Part shown: in pieces, positions 11,689 to 22,798 of the stretch
Position numbering within the stretch: position 1 is the stretch's first letter
Layout: each line of letters begins with the position of its first letter
Notes under the pieces: generated by a model
Database searches by the model: none
Told to the model about the DNA's origin: nothing
Seen by the model: only the letters and a program-made list of their open reading frames with translations
Assembly (NCBI RefSeq): GCF_030247185.1
Contig: NC_080572.1
Location: forward strand, 96,893,198 to 96,957,197
DNA: 64,000 nucleotides
Reading direction: 5' to 3'
Origin: Malaya genurostris
Lineage: Eukaryota > Arthropoda > Insecta > Diptera > Culicidae
Made by a program: the position numbers and the translations under genes

Positions 11689-12988
11689 TCATTGTCAGTG
11701 TTATCCGATTTTTGATCTCAGATATCAATGGAATGTGAAAATGTGAAAATTTGACTTGTGAAGTCAAGTGTGATTCAAGTGATTCAAGCTGTAAATCAAA
11801 AATCCACCAGTGTTTATTTTAATATATTTTTTCAGTAATGGTGTGTCATCTCGCGTTGTTAACAGTAACAGCGTTGTTAACGTTTGATCAATGGATCTAT
11901 TTTTCTTCGGATTCAACGCTGAGTTAAAGACAAGTGAACTTTATAACCGTGCAGATATTTCTTGCGACCGTGCTTAACTGGGACGTATGTAGAAATGAAA
12001 ATTGTAAGACTCATCTCCTTGTTATTCCGGACCCTGAAATCGGATCAGCACATATTCAGTAACAGTCAATGAAGCAACTTTACATTAGAATCTCCGGAAT
12101 AATTTAAACCTTTGGTTAAAATTTGACATTTTTTTAAATAGTTAAATTTCACTAGAACTACGACCCAATTCAAAGTTTGACAGATGGAAAACTAATTGAG
12201 TTCACTTTGCACCGAAAACAAAATAGTTATCTGAAATCAGAATTACTCAAAGCCTAAGTTTTGGGAAAAACAGGTCTGTCATTTCGGAGGAAATTGAGTA
12301 CAAATTATTACCTTTTTTGTACATATCACCTCGCGATTCCTGAACATAGAAAATGGATCTGCACATCTTGTAAAAAATCGTCTTCTGAGACCAACATATT
12401 TGAGCGTCAAAACTGACTGATTTTTACAGTTGATCTAACAAATATTTAATGCATTCTGACACATTGTTAAGAGCTGCAACATGTAAGTTGTAATGCTGTA
12501 CACATATTTAAATCATTCTCGTGAAATTCAGTCATTTTACGATTTAAGTTCTTATGAAATGAGTCAAACGTGGATTCGAGTCCCCTGTAAAGTTCATATT
12601 TTTAAACTGAGTGAATAAAATTTGATGGTAGCCTATGGACTGAAAGTCTTCCATGGAAATCTAAATTCGAGGAGATCGGTCCAGCTATCTCTAAGAAAAA
12701 CGAGCGCCCGTTTTTGAAATTTTTCGGCCCATTCAATTACCTTGAAATTCAGGAACCGGATGTCATATTTTTGTCACATACACACACACAGATATTTCCT
12801 GATCTCGATAAGCTGAGTCAAATGGTCAAAAGTCAAAAGTCAAAAGCCGGTTCTCTCAGTGAATGCATATCCTTTCTTTAGAAAGGATGAGGTTAGAAGA
12901 AAACAAAAATGAAGCCGTTTCCACATTCATCGGGACATTTTTAATCAAATTGAAATCACAGTAAGAAGCAACGAAGTAGTTCACACAA
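11689..12988. other. Noncoding; diverged dispersed repeat at 12300-12890
   Basis: 12300-12890 ends in CACACACACACAGATATTTCCTGATCTCGAT..CTGAGTCAAATGG, a diverged relative of the ends of the 1.9-kb repeat. The rest shows nothing recognisable. Confidence 0.45.
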
Positions 12989-14221
12989 TTGTGCGTCAAC
13001 CAATTGAATTTAATTCAATTGCGGGAAATAAATTCATTCCCCGCATTTTCGTCTCCTATCCACTCTTGTGAAACACCGTTAAATTCTCCTGGTTCCAATA
13101 GATTGAACTGCGACAGCGTGCGGAGCTGTATTTCGCTAATGCGACTAGCGGATAGAAATTTCACGCTTCCAATTACCTTAAATGTATTCCAAACCAATAG
13201 GCAATCTTTCCAAATTCCATTAATTCGCAGTCTACTGATTGCTTACCGCACCAAAATTGATCCATTTATTCCATGCTCCTGGGCTCCTCTACTCGGCCCA
13301 AAAGGGAGGCATTCTCTACGTGCCAGCAGTTCCAGCTATTGTTCCGTTTCGAATTTTTAGGATGACTTATTGACTTGATTGGGAACTCGCACGAAAATAC
13401 TTCTCGAGCAATTACCGATTGTAAAAAAAAATACGTGTTCGTTTCGTACGTGCAAATATGAAAATTTACCATCGAATTCGACTACCTGCAGCAGAAACTA
13501 CCGGAAGGGATGTTTCATTAATTACACTCCAGCAATGCATGGCACTTTACTTGCGGAGGAATTTTTCCCAGAACGTGATTCCTAGTGAAAACTCTTTTCC
13601 GACCTCATAACTGGTCTCGTTATCCTTTCGCAGCATCACGGATCCCCCCACAGTGGTGCGACGCAGATGGAGTGAGATGGACTGGGGTCGAGAAATTGCA
13701 GCATTCCAATAAATTGTATCCCATAAAAACACACTCCACTATTCGGGCAGACTACGGGCACTCCAAACCGATTACTTTCCAAAAGGTTCCTTTTTTCAAC
13801 CCTAATTCAAAGTAGCCCCTTTTACTCAGATACGTATTCACACACACACACAAACTACCAAACCTACTCACTAACATGCAGCACAGCAAAAGTTCTCATG
13901 TTCTAGTTTTTCCCTCGTTTCCTCAAACTGCTAAGCGCGTGCTTCCAATATTTCAAGCCTAAGCCTAATATATTATTGCCAGGCCAGACTTCCTCTGGGG
14001 GGTTCGTTATCCAACGTTTTTTTTCCTCCTAGCTTACTCCAAACCGCCACAAGGATGTTCATGCCGTGTATCAGCAAAGAGGAAGAAAACCAACCAGATA
14101 AAAATATCGGAATGTGTGTATTTACAACAACTTGAGGTAGGCATTGCCAATGGAGTCCCGTACCGTTTAGATCATACACCGGGCCAATATATATCTCTCT
14201 CTCTCTCTAAGCCAAAAGGTT
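12989..14221. other. Apparently single-copy, GC-richer stretch
   Basis: No repeat family recognised. Base composition is more balanced than in the flanking transposons. Open frames exist on both strands (for example 12989-13360) without domains or codon signals I trust. Contains short CA and CT runs (13843-13853, 14192-14209). Likely 3' UTR and flank of the minus-strand exon that begins at 14222. Confidence 0.4.
14192..14209. repeat. Short AT/CT dinucleotide run
   Basis: ATATATCTCTCTCTCTCTCT, immediately downstream (minus strand) of the stop codon of the putative exon. Confidence 0.9.
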
Positions 14222-14380
14222 TTACTGGATAAGAGACGGCTTGATGGGAAACACTTTTGCCGTTGCCTTTGCGGATGCTTGCGGCTTACAGGTCTCGCAA
14301 ATCTCCACCAGATCTTCTCCGCTTAGCATGCGATAAGCAGCGCGAATTTCGGGGCTTTCAGTAGTACATGCGAAGCGATG
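14222..14380 (-). CDS. Putative terminal coding exon of an unidentified host gene
   Basis: On the minus strand, a pyrimidine-rich tract and CACCAG (AG at 14381-14382) form a plausible 3' splice site. From there 52 codons are open, ending at TAA (14222-14224). The peptide begins HRFACTTESPEIRAAYR, contains the block MLSGEDLVEICETC with a Cys-x-x-Cys pair, and ends VFPIKPSLIQ. Composition and regular codons look protein-like: acidic and helical in the middle, basic tail. The window shows no upstream exon; the preceding intron would have to span the hAT and P-element DNA at higher coordinates. I do not recognise the family. It is too short to exclude chance, and no polyadenylation signal was pinned down. 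Confidence 0.45.
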   Translation of the reverse strand, partial: HRFACTTESPEIRAAYRMLSGEDLVEICETCKPQASAKATAKVFPIKPSLIQ

Positions 14381-15211
14381 CTGGTGTCAGGATAAAAGTG
14401 TTAAATTGTCATACAGAATGGATTCGTGACTGTCAAATCATTCGGAAAAGTTTCGAAATATTTTGCGTTGTAAGGTGGAGTTTTCGTTTCTAAGCGTTGT
14501 TGATAAAAGTTCTCCAAACGGAGAAAATGGCCAAAATCTGGGAAAAAGTAAAATTAAACTAGGAAGCCGTCGAAATTTGTTTACGGAATTATTGAAAGTG
14601 GGAATTATTCGCACTATCAGAAAAATATACCAGTAATACTTTAATTACATCACTCGAAAAGTCATGTGACTGACACACATTGTCAAATCCATGGGACATT
14701 TATGAAGCACCAATTTTAAAAAGACTCTGTGAAAATTTCATGACAATACGATTGGACAGAAAAAGTGCCAGCCAGTTTATTGAAACTGCTTTTGTCTTTT
14801 TCATAACAAATTATTCTAAACAATTTCGTGTGTTAATTTATCATTGCTTGTTGATCGAAAAGAACCATTTGTTACTAGTTTGCTGAATTTAAACGTGATG
14901 GTGTACGTTTTGGTCGTCAAATGTCAAATGGCTACTCCATAAAAAACTAATTTTCTTCTGTTTGGCTCCATGTATTCAGCATTATTTGTGTTTGTTCGAT
15001 AAAATGTGCTTATGCGAACACTTACAGAAGAAAGAGACTAAGTATATATAATAAGACTTGTTGTTTTATTACCGTATCAAATTAACTTATTATTTTGTGA
15101 AAATGATCCAAGAACAAACAATCGAATTAATTGACGAAGATGTGGGTTCCAAAAAATAAAAACAGAAAAGACACTGAAAATGTCAAACCAATTTCGAATA
15201 GTTCTGCCGGT
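14381..15211. other. Noncoding; possible intron
   Basis: Nothing recognisable apart from the candidate splice acceptor at its lower edge. AT-rich with short open frames only. Confidence 0.4.
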
Positions 15212-15523
15212 CTTGTACGCAGTGCTGTAGTTGTTCAAATTTCATTGGTTAGTCGCTGACTTTGTTGATGGGGCGCCTTGATTTCCATGGTACAGGGGCG
15301 CATTGCAATTGACTGAAGTTAGATTTCTGTAACGGGGTTTGTTGTTTCTTCATCTTCGTATTTTTGTATACAACGGTTACATAGTTCTAGCAACAGACTG
15401 TTTTGATGCGAGCGGGGCGCCGTATTTTCCTCAACAACTTCTTTTTAACTCTTTTTTAAGTTTCCTGAAGCTATTTAATTGCACACAAATCAACCATGAA
15501 GACTCATTTGGAATAGACATAAT

Positions 15524-15806
15524 GGGCCGTATGAATAAAACGTAGCATGCTTGAATTTCGGTAGTAAATGCTACATGTGGATCACGTTACTGTCAAAACC
15601 AGAGACTTTACTACACAACAACGTTCGAACATGTAGTATTTACTACAATTTTTCGGTAGGTAGCTCCAGAGGTTGCTACTCGTGTGTTTGTTGATGAAGT
15701 GAAGTAGAGAAATTTAAACCAAACCAAACTTGTTTTACTTTGTGGACTATGTTTTTGAGAAGATACTACAAACAACAGACTTTACTACATTTTATTCATA
15801 CGGAAC
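15524..15806 (+). mobile_element. MITE, left member of a head-to-head pair
   Basis: Begins GGGCCGTATGAATAAAA and ends TTTTATTCATACGGAAC. AAT lies on both sides (15521-15523, 15807-15809). Subterminal blocks such as CATGCTTGAATTTCGGTAG are the reverse complement of those in the neighbour at 15810-16181. Confidence 0.8.
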
Positions 15807-15809
15807 AAT

Positions 15810-16181
15810 GGGCCGTATGAATAAAATGTAGTAAAGTCTGTTGTTTGTAGTATCTTCTCAAAAACAAAGTCCACAGAGTATAACGCGGTTTGGTATGAAT
15901 AAAAAACAAGTTCGAACATGTAGTTAATGCTACTCACACAGATCCGGAAAAGCTGGCATAAGCATGCACAAAGCAAGAAACGTACTTACATCTGTAAAAA
16001 TTCCTATTTTTTAATTTCTGTACTTCACTTTATCAGCAAACATACGAGTAGCAACCTCTAGAGCTACCTACCGGAACTTGTAGTAAATACTACAGTTTGT
16101 AGCATGTTTTGACAGGAACGTGATCCACACGTAGCATTTACTACCGAAATTCAAGCATGCTACGTTTTATTCATACGGCCC
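15810..16181 (-). mobile_element. MITE, right member of a head-to-head pair
   Basis: Inverted relative of 15524-15806 with identical end type (GGGCCGTATGAATAAAA). It shares the central AAT and is followed by AAT at 16182-16184. It is longer because of an extra internal stretch at about 15890-16020. Confidence 0.8.
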
Positions 16182-16184
16182 AAT

Positions 16185-17561
16185 GTTTCTAAATACCCAG
16201 ATGTCAATATTTTCACTTTCTGTATTTATTATTCTTTCAAATAATAGTTCCGATTGTGTGATTGTGAGATAGAGTTCCAAATCTACATCTTCAGAGCTGA
16301 GTTTTGTTATATATCCAGGCTTTTGATTGTATTGAAAACATCTTGCTGCGAAAATTGCGAAATTTCTATTGAATATTTCAATATAGACACAGTTCAAAAA
16401 AATCTTGTGATTTTACATCTCATAAGATGAACATAAATGGAGCGTCGTATTTCACACGAATTTATATTCAAGAACATGGAAATTGTGTGATTTGAAAATT
16501 ACATGGATTGAAATCAAATTGGGATAAAAAAACAAAAAATATCGATAGAAACAGCGCGACTTGAACCGAGAAACATTAGAATACAAGCACACCATTTCAT
16601 GAATTCATTCAATATGGCGGTTTGAAAACTTTGACTTCGAACTATAACTGCGGAACCGGAAGTCGGAATTTCACAGTAGCTTTAATTTAAACCAGGATTT
16701 CTAAAAATCGGCTCAAGCATCGCTGAGAAATCGAAGTGAGTTCTATTTTTGGAGTTTTTCTTCACTACTTTCGGTACTGCCGGAACAGAAAAAGGTCTCC
16801 CCCTTAATTAAGTTGATATGCTCACAAACTAACAAATTCTGTAAACTAGAAGAATTTATCAGACAGTTTTATGGGATTCCTATCTGTTTTTGACCATCGC
16901 TTGTGAAAATCTACTCATGAAATGGGTAATTTTCCACTTATCACGCTTTAGTTCCAAAACCGGAAGTCGGATCTGAATAAAATGTTTAGGAAACTATAAA
17001 TATTTTTAGGAAACTATAAGATAATCTTTTTGTTGTTGCGAGAAAATCAACTAAAATGTAAATTCCCGAGGATGTTTTGCCCATTCTATTTTTAGCCCTT
17101 GTTTGCGGTGTATTTGTTTTCAGTAATATCAGGGCAGATCAATGACTGATTATGCGTTTCAATTTTGGTTTCGTTATTTGGTAGTAACATTAAACTGAGA
17201 ATAAGTTTTGTTATAAACTCGGGCAATTCCATATCTCTTTCTGATTTCAGTATGCTATTCGATGTCATAGGAATAATTTATCTGCTTCCGATTTTGATTT
17301 TTTACCTTTAAGACGACCAATACTAAGCAAATTGGGTAATCGATAAACACGAATATCACATTTTCAAAAGAAAATGCTTATTTCAGCGCTTAGTGGATAG
17401 CTTTTGAAGAAAATAAATTCAATTTATTTCCACAATATTAAAAATTTCCTAACTATTTCCCACTAATGTCACGAAATAGTGACAGACATAGACACTAGTA
17501 GTGGGAGGAAAGTGCGGTGCTATCTCTGTTGTACTAGTACAGGTGAATCATTTTACATCTT
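16185..17561. other. Noncoding interior of the hAT element
   Basis: Includes diverged pieces with CGGAACCGGAAGTCGGAATTT and CCAAAACCGGAAGTCGG, phrases shared with the 1.9-kb repeats. No coding signal. Confidence 0.45.
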
Positions 17562-17722
17562 ATGGCGTTTTTCATTGAAAAACACTGGTGGCGTGGATTG
17601 CTCTGATTTTGCACTTTCGAGCAGAAATGCAATATTTTGACGGTGTTTCATTGCCATTTCTGCTCGAAAGTGCAAAACCAGAGCAATCCACGCCACCAGT
17701 GTTTCTCAATGAATAACGCCAT
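17562..17722. mobile_element. Palindromic MITE (161 bp) with TTA duplication
   Basis: Arms begin ATGGCGTTTTTCATTGA and end TCAATGAATAACGCCAT. About 68 bp per arm pair almost perfectly (core CACTGGTGGCGTGGATTGCT). TTA is found next to TGGCG on the left and after CGCCA on the right, consistent with a 3-bp duplication. Confidence 0.85.
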
Positions 17723-18794
17723 TAGAGATAACTCATTTTGCTAAATTACATATAAATAAATAGTAACTTGGAATGTTAATATATTTACATATGTTTTTAA
17801 ACTTTCAGCTATGTTTAGTTTCCGTGTAAGTTCATAATTTTCTGAACAAATTCAGTTATTTTTGACTTGGAATAAAAATCTTATCTAATTTTACTTACTG
17901 AAACTCTTTTTAAATGTTTTGATAGTTGGGTTAAAGTAGTAAATGATTGTTTTTTTCAACAGTTTTTCTTTTTATCAAAAACTGTTTGAATTGATGGCTC
18001 CGAATATCCACTGAGCATTCCAATATCGAGAATGTATTTTTTCTCGTTTCTTACCGCATTTTCTCCATGAGCTAGTTTAAGCATTCAATGAATCAACTGG
18101 TGAAAAACTAATATTTTAAGCTGATGAGAATGATTAGGAGTATAACGTATAATACTTTCTGTATTGGTTAGCTTTCCATATATTAAAAAGGATAGTTTTT
18201 CCGTCTTCGTTGTGATGAGAAGGTCTAAGAAGTCTACTGTTATTTGCTTCTTCACAAGTGAATTTAATGTTTTTGTGCATGTTATCGAAAGGTGAACTAC
18301 CTCATTATGTATTGAGTCGGTATTCAATCAAAATGATAAAATCTCATCAAGTCTGATCTAAGATGCATATAAGAAAGAAGAAAATACTAATGAAATCGCC
18401 ATCAGCTCAATTCATGTGGTAATCAATTCCACTATACCGACCTTCAATAAACAAGGCCGAGTTTGAAGAAAAGATGCCAGTATTCATACAAATTTATCTC
18501 GTTCAAAATTAGTGAACTTCATCTTTTTTTGCTCAAAACTTCATTACTGTCCACTTTTTCAATAGAGTGAACTTAAAACTATTAAAAGTTAATGACGAAG
18601 ATTACAGACAGTTACAAATGCTAGTATACTTTATGTTTGAATATAACAAATGTTATAAAATTGTTGTTAAGGCAGCACTGATCAAAGCTGACTTATTTAT
18701 TGAAAGCTTTACAGTATTAAGTAGAGAAAAAAAATCGTTTTGCACCCTGATATCAATCTTCAGGCACTCCGTACTTATGTTTTTTATTTAGCTT
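17723..18794. other. Noncoding interior of the hAT element
   Basis: AT-rich. Open frames at 18085-18327 (minus) and 18567-18791 (plus) are short, without domains. Nothing recognised. Confidence 0.45.
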
Positions 18795-19900
18795 GAAAAT
18801 AAACAATGATTTGCTCCCTCAGTAGAATTACATAAAGTGTTTAAAAATACTTCCACTATGCGCCCTGGAATTAATTTCAAGAGCGCCCTTGAATCATCCC
18901 TAAGGCGCTCTTCCATATTAGGCTTTCAAGATTTTTTGTTTGTTTCAAAATAGATAATGATTTGCGCCCTCAGTAGAATCATTTGATGTGTTTAAAAATA
19001 CTTCCACCCTGCACACTAGAATTATTGATATGGGAGCCTTTTTTAATTCTCTTATCGTTATTCTGCGCCCTGTAATCATTCCTAAGGCGACCTCTTCAAA
19101 TTTTACCTACAAAATATTATTTATTTGGCTTGAAAATAAATAATGATTTGCGCCCTCACTAGGATTATTTATTGTATTTAAAAAAATATCAACCTGCGCG
19201 CTAGGAGCAATTATATAGGCGTTCTTATCATTTCTCCTATCGTGATTCTGCGCCCTGGAATCAATCCTAAGGCGCCCTTTTAAATTATCCTTACAAATAG
19301 TATTTATTTAGCTTGAAAATAAATAATGATTTGAGCGCTCAGTTTGATAATTTGATGTATTTTAAAATACTTTCACCCTGCGCCCTGGAATGGATTATAT
19401 GGGCGCCCTTTTCATTTCTCCTATCGTGATTCTGCGTCCTGGAATCAATCTTAAGGCGCCTTCTCAAATTATCCTTACAAGATGTTATTTATTCAGCATA
19501 AAAATATTTACTGATTTACGCCCTCTGTAGAATTATTTGATGTATTCAAAAATACTTTCACCCTGCGCCCTGAAATAAATTATTCGGGCGCCCTTCTCAC
19601 TTCTACTATCGTGATTCTGCGCCCTGGAATCAATTCTAAGGCGCCCTTTTAAATTACCCTTACAAATAGTATTTATTTAACTTGAAAATAAATAATGATT
19701 TGAGCACTCAGTTGGATAATTTGATGTATTTTAAAATACTTTCACCCTGCGCCCTGGAATAAATTATATGGGCGCCCTTTTCATTTCGCATATCTTGATT
19801 CTGCGCCCTGGAATCAATCTAAGACGCTCTTGAAAATTATCCTTACAAGATGTTATCTATTTAGATAATAAATAAATAACGATTCGATATCTCAATAGGT
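18795..19900 (+). repeat. 184-bp satellite, about six units
   Basis: AATGATTTG-type anchors fall at 18805, 18956, 19142, 19325, 19510, 19693 and (diverged) 19878. Spacing settles at 183-186 bp after a short first unit. Each unit contains two GC blocks, CTGCGCCCTGGAATCAAT followed by AAGGCGCCC, in an AT-rich background. A related GC block in opposite orientation lies near the left end of the hAT element (15268-15298, GGCGCCTTGATTTCCATGG). Confidence 0.88.
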
Positions 19901-20247
19901 ATTTTTGCTTTTGCACCCTTCGTGGTTACTTGAATCAGTCATTATCAAAATTTCCAACAACAAACTTTCTCGATTCCTGAGAAGTTGAAGTTTTATGAGC
20001 TGGTTAGTCACTGACTAACTGTGACTAACCGCAACTACAGCACTGCTTGTACGACATCAATCCAGGCCCCTGGCGAGCTGTCATTTTGCTGTGACTATCA
20101 TCTATTTTGCTAAGAAGAACACAACGAAGATGTATGGAAATAAAAACAATGTTTGCCCTTATTCACTAAATATCTATTTAGTTAAATGCTGATTTTCTTA
20201 CTGGTAGTGGATTTTAATTGTGTTTTCCTTTCGAATGGTGTTTCCTC

Positions 20248-20537
20248 ATGAAGTGTTTGGTACCAAATTGCAAAACCGACTTTCACAAACGAGAGTTGCA
20301 TGTTTCCGCTGGATCTTCAATTACGTGAGGGTTGGATTGAAGCTATTGAAAAAAATACTTCCAAAGTGAACAATTATGATGCCAGCATAGCAAAATTGAA
20401 GCATGTAAATATTTGCTCAAAACACTTTACCTCGGTTTGTTGCACAGCGGCACTATATGCACAAAGACGTCGACAGCTGAAACTGGACGCTGTTCCGACT
20501 ATTTTTGAGTTCGAAAATGAGTCTCTTATATACGAAG
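20248..20537 (+). pseudogene. THAP zinc-finger domain of the P-like relic
   Basis: Start ATG at 20248 gives MKCLVPNCKTDFHKRE, the C-x4-C half of a THAP C2CH finger. A frameshift near 20290-20300 moves to the frame MFPLDLQLREGWIEAI, which holds the conserved Trp. It continues to HVNICSKHF, the C-x2-H half, and AVPTIFEF, the AVPTIF-like motif that closes THAP domains. Residue order and spacing fit a THAP domain of about 90 residues. The mariner at 20540 splits the downstream codon series. Joining its flanks across TA reads SLIYEVIDIPQPLLPNSG, then a stop (TAA) at about 21885. Confidence 0.88.
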
Positions 20538-20539
20538 TA

Positions 20540-21830
20540 ACAGTTCGGCTGAAAAGTTCGTATCGTTTAATAGAAACACACATTTTTTTGCCAAAATTCG
20601 TTTTTATTATTCAACATAATTGCCATCAGAGGCGATACACCGATTATAGCGATCTTCCAACTTTTCGATACCATTTTTGTAATACGATTTGTCCTTTGCC
20701 TCAAAATAGGCCTCAGTTTCAGCGATTACCTCTTCATTTCTTCTAATTTTCTTACCAGCGAGCATTCTCTTGAGGTCTGAGAACAGGAAAAAGTCACTGG
20801 GGGCCAAATCTGGAGAATACGGTGGATGAGGGAGCAATTCGAAGCCCAATTCGTTCAATTTCAGCATGCTTTTCATCGACTTGTGACACGGTGCATTGTC
20901 TTGATGAAACAAAACTTTTTTTTTCTTCAAATGAGGCCGTTTTTTTGAAATTTCGTCCTTCAAACGCTCTAATAACGCTATATAATAGTCACAGTTGATG
21001 GTTTTTCCCTTTTCAAGGTAGTCGATGAAAATTATACCATGCGAATCCCAAAATACAGACGCCATAACCTTACCGGCCGATTGTTGAGTCTTTCCACGCT
21101 TTGGGTTCGGTTCATCGAGTACAGTCCACTCAGCTGACTGTCGATTGGACTCCGGAGTGAAGTGATGGAGCCATGTTTCGTCCATTGTTATATATCGACG
21201 ACAAAAATTGGTTTTGTTTCGATATAACAACTCCAAACACTGCTCAGAATCATCAATTCGTTGTTGTTTTTGATCGATTGTGAGCTCACGCGGCACCCAT
21301 TTTGCACAAAGCTTTCTAATATCCAAATATTCGTGAATAATATGTCCAACACGTTCCTTTGATATCTTTAGGGTGTCAGCTATCTCGATCAACTTCACTT
21401 TACGGTCATTGAAAATCATTTTGTGGATTTTTTTCACGTTTTCATCGGTAACAGCCTCTTTTGGACGTCCACTGCGTTCATCGTCTTCGGTGCTCATATG
21501 ACCAGTACGAAATTTTGCAAACCACTTACGAATTGTTGCTTCGCCCGGTAAAGAGTCTGGATAACACTCATCAAGCCATTTTTTGGTATCGGCGGCACTT
21601 TTTTTCGTCAAAAAGTAGTGTTTCATCAACACACGAAATTCCTTTTTTCCATTTTTTCACAATAACAAAAGTAGCTTCACTCAAAATGCAATATCTCACA
21701 AACTAATAATCAGACAGCTGTCAAATTTATACACGTATCTTTTGAAGGTTGGTACTAACTGAAAATGGTATGGATTTAATTCTAGTAGCGCCCTCTCATA
21801 GAAACGATACAAGCTTTTCAGCCGATCTGT
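20540..21830 (-). mobile_element. Mariner element, irritans-type
   Basis: Inverted ends ACAGTTCGGCTGAAAAG and ACAGATCGGCTGAAAAG continue to GTATCGTTT, with TA at 20538-20539 and 21831-21832. Length 1291 bp. Inserted in the linker of the P-like relic. Confidence 0.95.
20607..21632 (-). CDS. Mariner transposase, DD34D, almost intact
   Basis: 341 codons open from MLMKHYFLTKK to GNYVE. N-terminal helix-turn-helix regions (residues about 1-110) include the WVPRELT linker (about 113-119). The catalytic triad is in ITMDETWLHH, LFHQDNAPCHKS and YSPDLAPSDFFLF, spacing 34 between the last two, giving DD34D as in mariner. The sequence closely follows the irritans subfamily (Himar1-like), whose members are 345-350 residues. 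An ATG about 9 codons upstream (about 21653) starts the usual MEKKEF-like end but is one base out of frame in an A-run. The native start is therefore lost and an internal Met is the first in-frame one. This is the least decayed transposase in the window, suggesting a recent arrival. Confidence 0.93.
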   Translation of the reverse strand: MLMKHYFLTKKSAADTKKWLDECYPDSLPGEATIRKWFAKFRTGHMSTEDDERSGRPKEAVTDENVKKIHKMIFNDRKVKLIEIADTLKISKERVGHIIHEYLDIRKLCAKWVPRELTIDQKQQRIDDSEQCLELLYRNKTNFCRRYITMDETWLHHFTPESNRQSAEWTVLDEPNPKRGKTQQSAGKVMASVFWDSHGIIFIDYLEKGKTINCDYYIALLERLKDEISKKRPHLKKKKVLFHQDNAPCHKSMKSMLKLNELGFELLPHPPYSPDLAPSDFFLFSDLKRMLAGKKIRRNEEVIAETEAYFEAKDKSYYKNGIEKLEDRYNRCIASDGNYVE

Positions 21831-21832
21831 TA

Positions 21833-22251
21833 ATAGATATTCCGCAACCTCTGTTGCCTAATAGCGGTGAAGATTTACATTTGTAAACGATACTCTAGAA
21901 TCGTCAAGCCAATTTGATATCCAATCGAGCACAAGTAAGACCAGTCACTAGCAATAGGTAACTTTAAAATTCATTACAAATATTTCCAACGATGAAATTT
22001 GAATGTTTACGTAATTTAGGATAATTCGTTATGATGGAGATATGGATGAAGCAAATTTAAATCCAAAAAATTTAATGCAGGCTGTTCCAAAAGTACGTTA
22101 TCGAATCATTTTGCATCAGAAAACGGTAAAGAGACTAAGAGTACAAAACAAAAGACTTCGTGATAGAGTGCGAAACATGGAGGAACTGATCGATAAACTC
22201 CAGACAAGGGAACTTTTGTCAGAAGAGAGTACGACACTACTTAAAATGTAA
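21833..22251 (+). pseudogene. P-like relic: linker and coiled coil
   Basis: The segment from 22042 (MDEANLNPKNL) carries a basic leucine-rich coiled coil (VKRLRVQNKRLRDRVRN, then MEELIDKLQ), as seen between THAP and catalytic parts in THAP proteins. It ends at a GTAATG that may be an intron donor paired with TTTTCAG at about 22308. The upstream 21833-21890 part rejoins the THAP frame after removal of the mariner. Confidence 0.7.
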
Positions 22252-22299
22252 TGTTTAGGTTTCTATGAATTATCAATTATTTTTAAATCAACATAAACC

Positions 22300-22798
22300 A
22301 ATTTTCAGAATTATCCGGTAAACCAAAAATTATTCAATCAGTTGATGCACCGAAGAATACGTCAGCCGTACAGCGATGCATTGCAAAGTTTCGCAACAAC
22401 ACTTCAGTTTTATTCTCCGAGTGCATATAACTTTATTCGGAAAACATTTAATAACACGCTTCCACACAAGAGAACAATCATTCGTTAATACTCAAGCATC
22501 AATGGAGAACCTGGCATAACCGCAGAATCGATTGCTGCAATCAAAGCAAAATCGGAAGAGTATTCTGTTCAGGGTAAATCACTACTCGGTTGTTTAATGA
22601 TGGACAAAATTGCTATTCGTCAACAAATAACCTGGAACCGTTTCACAAAGAAATTAGAAGGTGTTGTACAACACAACTCAAACGATAATACCAACAGAAA
22701 TGAAACCGACCACCTCTCTGCCGCGAGAGAAGCACTTGTTTTCATGGTGACTGGTATGCAAGATAGCTGGAAAGTACCGGTTGCCTATTTTTTTTTAT
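22300..22798 (+). pseudogene. P-like relic: first catalytic segment
   Basis: Translation gives YSDALQSFATTLQFYSPSAY, then NFIRKTFNNTLPHKRTI, a stop where a Trp is expected, SSINGEPGI and GCLMMDKIAIR. This order is typical of P/THAP9 transposases, the Asp of MMDKIAIR corresponding to the first catalytic Asp of the family. It continues to DSWKVPVAYFFLS, where the next insertion begins. Confidence 0.85.

Larger units (their letters stand above)
15220..20045. mobile_element. hAT-type transposon, 4.8 kb, exact 8-bp duplication
   Basis: The left end CAGTGCTGTAGTTG and right end CAACTACAGCACTG are inverted copies. CTTGTACG lies directly outside on both sides (15212-15219 and 20046-20053). Eight-bp duplications and CAG..CTG ends are the hAT signature. 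The subterminal GGTTAGTC..CTGAC words are also inverted between ends. No transposase frame with hAT motifs is visible, so the copy is probably non-autonomous. It carries other MITEs and a satellite. It lies just upstream of the P-like relic. Confidence 0.88.

Noticed and set aside
12989..13360. 123-codon plus-strand frame
   Set aside because: Overlapping open frames on the opposite strand and no recognised motif; composition alone explains it.
18795..19900. 184-bp repeats considered as centromeric satellite
   Set aside because: Only about six units, and bounded by hAT ends; no evidence for a centromere.
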